Source: Flavisolibacter nicotianae
Lineage (GTDB): Bacteria > Bacteroidota > Bacteroidia > Chitinophagales > Chitinophagaceae
Length of the DNA: 64,000 bases
Direction of reading: 5' to 3'
NCBI RefSeq assembly: GCF_003628535.1
Contig: NZ_RBCI01000014.1
Location: 202,574-266,573 of the forward strand
Below the pieces are notes generated by a model. It made no database searches. It had not been told where the DNA came from and saw only the letters and a list, made by a program, of their open reading frames with translations. The translations under genes were made by a program, and so were the position numbers. Of this stretch, positions 63,014 through 64,000 are shown piece after piece (position 1 is the stretch's first letter; each line of letters opens with the position of its first letter).

Positions 63014-64000
63014 ATGCAAAAGAATGTTTTACTCTTTTGTGGGTGGAAGCGCTGCCTGGTCCTGAGCTTCGTGCTACTTTCCTTGCCAGGCTTTGCTTCC
63101 TCGCACCGCGAGGCCCCGCTCATTTCCAATGATCCCCTGGCCGACAACACCGATGTCTACGCGTTTCGAAGCCCTGACGACCCGAACACCGTGACCATCA
63201 TTGCCAATTACATCCCGTTCGAGTCACCGGAAGGGGGACCCAACTGGTACACCTTTGGCAACGAGGTGCGCTATGAAATCCACATCAAGAACAAAGCAGC
63301 CAATCCAACCCTGGACGACATCACGTACCGCTTCACGTTTACGACCGTAAACGAAGACCCCTCAACGTTTTTCCGAATTCGTCTCGGCAAGGAAAACTGG
63401 AAAACAACCTACACCCTGGAACGCAGCACAAACGGCGGCACAACGTTCAGCACCATCGTGGCCAATGGTATGGTACCGCCTCCCAACATCGGACCCCGCT
63501 CGGTTGAAGGCGCTGTTGGACTGAATAGGGATTACAATACCTTAATGATGAATGCAATCGTCTCTGCTTCCAGCGGCGAAAAACTTTTCTGCGGCCCTGT
63601 TGATGATCCCTTTTTCGTTGACCTGGCAGCCGCCTTTGATGTAGGAAGCATCCGGCCCCAGGGAAATCCCGTAAACCCGCCAAAAGACGGACTGGCCCGT
63701 TTTAACGTCCATACCATTGCCTTGAAAATCCCCATCAGCCGTTTGCAGAAAGACGGCAAATCCGTATCGCAGGCCGCGAACCTTTTGGATCCGGATTTTG
63801 TCATTGGCGTGTGGGCCAGTGCCAGCCGGCAGCAGATCAAAACATTCGGTAACAACACGGTTAACTACACCGGTAATTGGGTGCAGGTGTCCCGTTTAGG
63901 GATGCCCCTTACCAACGAAGTGATAATACCTGTTGGCAGGAAGGACGAGTGGAATTTTACAAAGACCAATAGCGAGAGTCAGTTTGAGCCCTATTTTGTC
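63014..64000 (+). CDS. DUF4331-family secreted protein, 3' end missing
   Basis: The frame opens at the ATG at 63014 and remains open for 329 codons to the window end. A signal peptide (CLVLSFVLLSLPGFAS, about 14-29) is followed by SHREAPLISNDPLADNTDVY, the defining start of DUF4331 proteins. Further family blocks are AFRSPDDPNTVTIIANYIPF, GNEVRYEIHIKN, YRFTFTT, FCGPVDDPFFVDLAAAFDVG, NVHTIALKIPISRL, VIGVWASASRQQ and PLTNEVIIPVGRKDEWN. The family is exported and of unknown function, probably binding metal or ligand through the conserved Asp/His residues at the start. Relatives are about 450-600 residues, so roughly the last third is missing. Confidence 0.9.
   Translation, partial: MQKNVLLFCGWKRCLVLSFVLLSLPGFASSHREAPLISNDPLADNTDVYAFRSPDDPNTVTIIANYIPFESPEGGPNWYTFGNEVRYEIHIKNKAANPTLDDITYRFTFTTVNEDPSTFFRIRLGKENWKTTYTLERSTNGGTTFSTIVANGMVPPPNIGPRSVEGAVGLNRDYNTLMMNAIVSASSGEKLFCGPVDDPFFVDLAAAFDVGSIRPQGNPVNPPKDGLARFNVHTIALKIPISRLQKDGKSVSQAANLLDPDFVIGVWASASRQQIKTFGNNTVNYTGNWVQVSRLGMPLTNEVIIPVGRKDEWNFTKTNSESQFEPYFV

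Noticed and set aside
1..64000. CRISPR arrays, retrons, rRNA or phage structural clusters
   Set aside because: No regularly spaced short repeats, reverse transcriptase, rRNA or capsid/tail genes were seen on reading both strands.

Overview
The window reads as chromosome of a Bacteroidota species, most likely of the Chitinophagaceae type. Supporting signs are two SusC/SusD pairs (one with an STN-bearing SusC beside an ECF sigma/FecR pair), secreted proteins with a type IX secretion tail, a 7TMR-DISM histidine kinase and weak Shine-Dalgarno sites. The genus is inference. No rRNA, tRNA or CRISPR array was seen.

Layout. 1-3081: a giant secreted adhesin-like gene running off the left edge. 3.1-9.1 kb: an accessory zone with few intact genes, holding an IS1182-type transposase relic, two solitary genes bounded by inverted GTTAGC motifs, a broken serine recombinase and several intrinsic terminators. 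9.1-12.7 kb: htrA, an OmpR-type regulator and its kinase. 12.9-15.3 kb: small secreted proteins including truncated paralogues. 15.6-18.1 kb: a 7TMR-DISM kinase and NarL-type regulator. 18.2-22.9 kb: an IS3 relic and a ChrB-domain / YncE-like / DUF1259 operon with a ChrB-AraC fusion. 23-29.3 kb: a truncated resolvase, a response regulator, broken pcm and hsp20 genes and a ferritin-like protein. 29.3-43 kb: a polysaccharide utilisation locus (PUL1): galM, susC, susD, a GH123-like enzyme, a DUF5107 protein, a six-hairpin glycosidase and a convergent NahK-like kinase. LacI/PurR-type operator boxes lie at both ends. 43.1-44.8 kb: a DUF3667 gene between two copies of a repeat. 44.8-57.7 kb: PUL2, with sigma, anti-sigma, SusC, SusD, DUF1080, two Gfo/Idh/MocA oxidoreductases and a TIM-barrel isomerase, followed by an esterase; this set resembles a 3-keto-glycoside pathway. 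58.5-60.8 kb: an RCC1-repeat secreted protein. 60.9-62.6 kb: an IS110 element. 63.0-64.0 kb: a DUF4331 gene running off the right edge.

The most interesting structure is a dispersed intergenic repeat of about 320 bp with imperfect terminal inverted repeats and an internal 20-nt hairpin whose stem shows compensatory changes between copies. The IS110 element is inserted exactly in that hairpin of one copy. The non-coding segment upstream of its transposase contains, in the order LTG, RTG, LDG, RDG, short strings that match the target and the element's own ends, as expected of a bridge RNA. The IS110 seems programmed to use this repeat family as its landing site.
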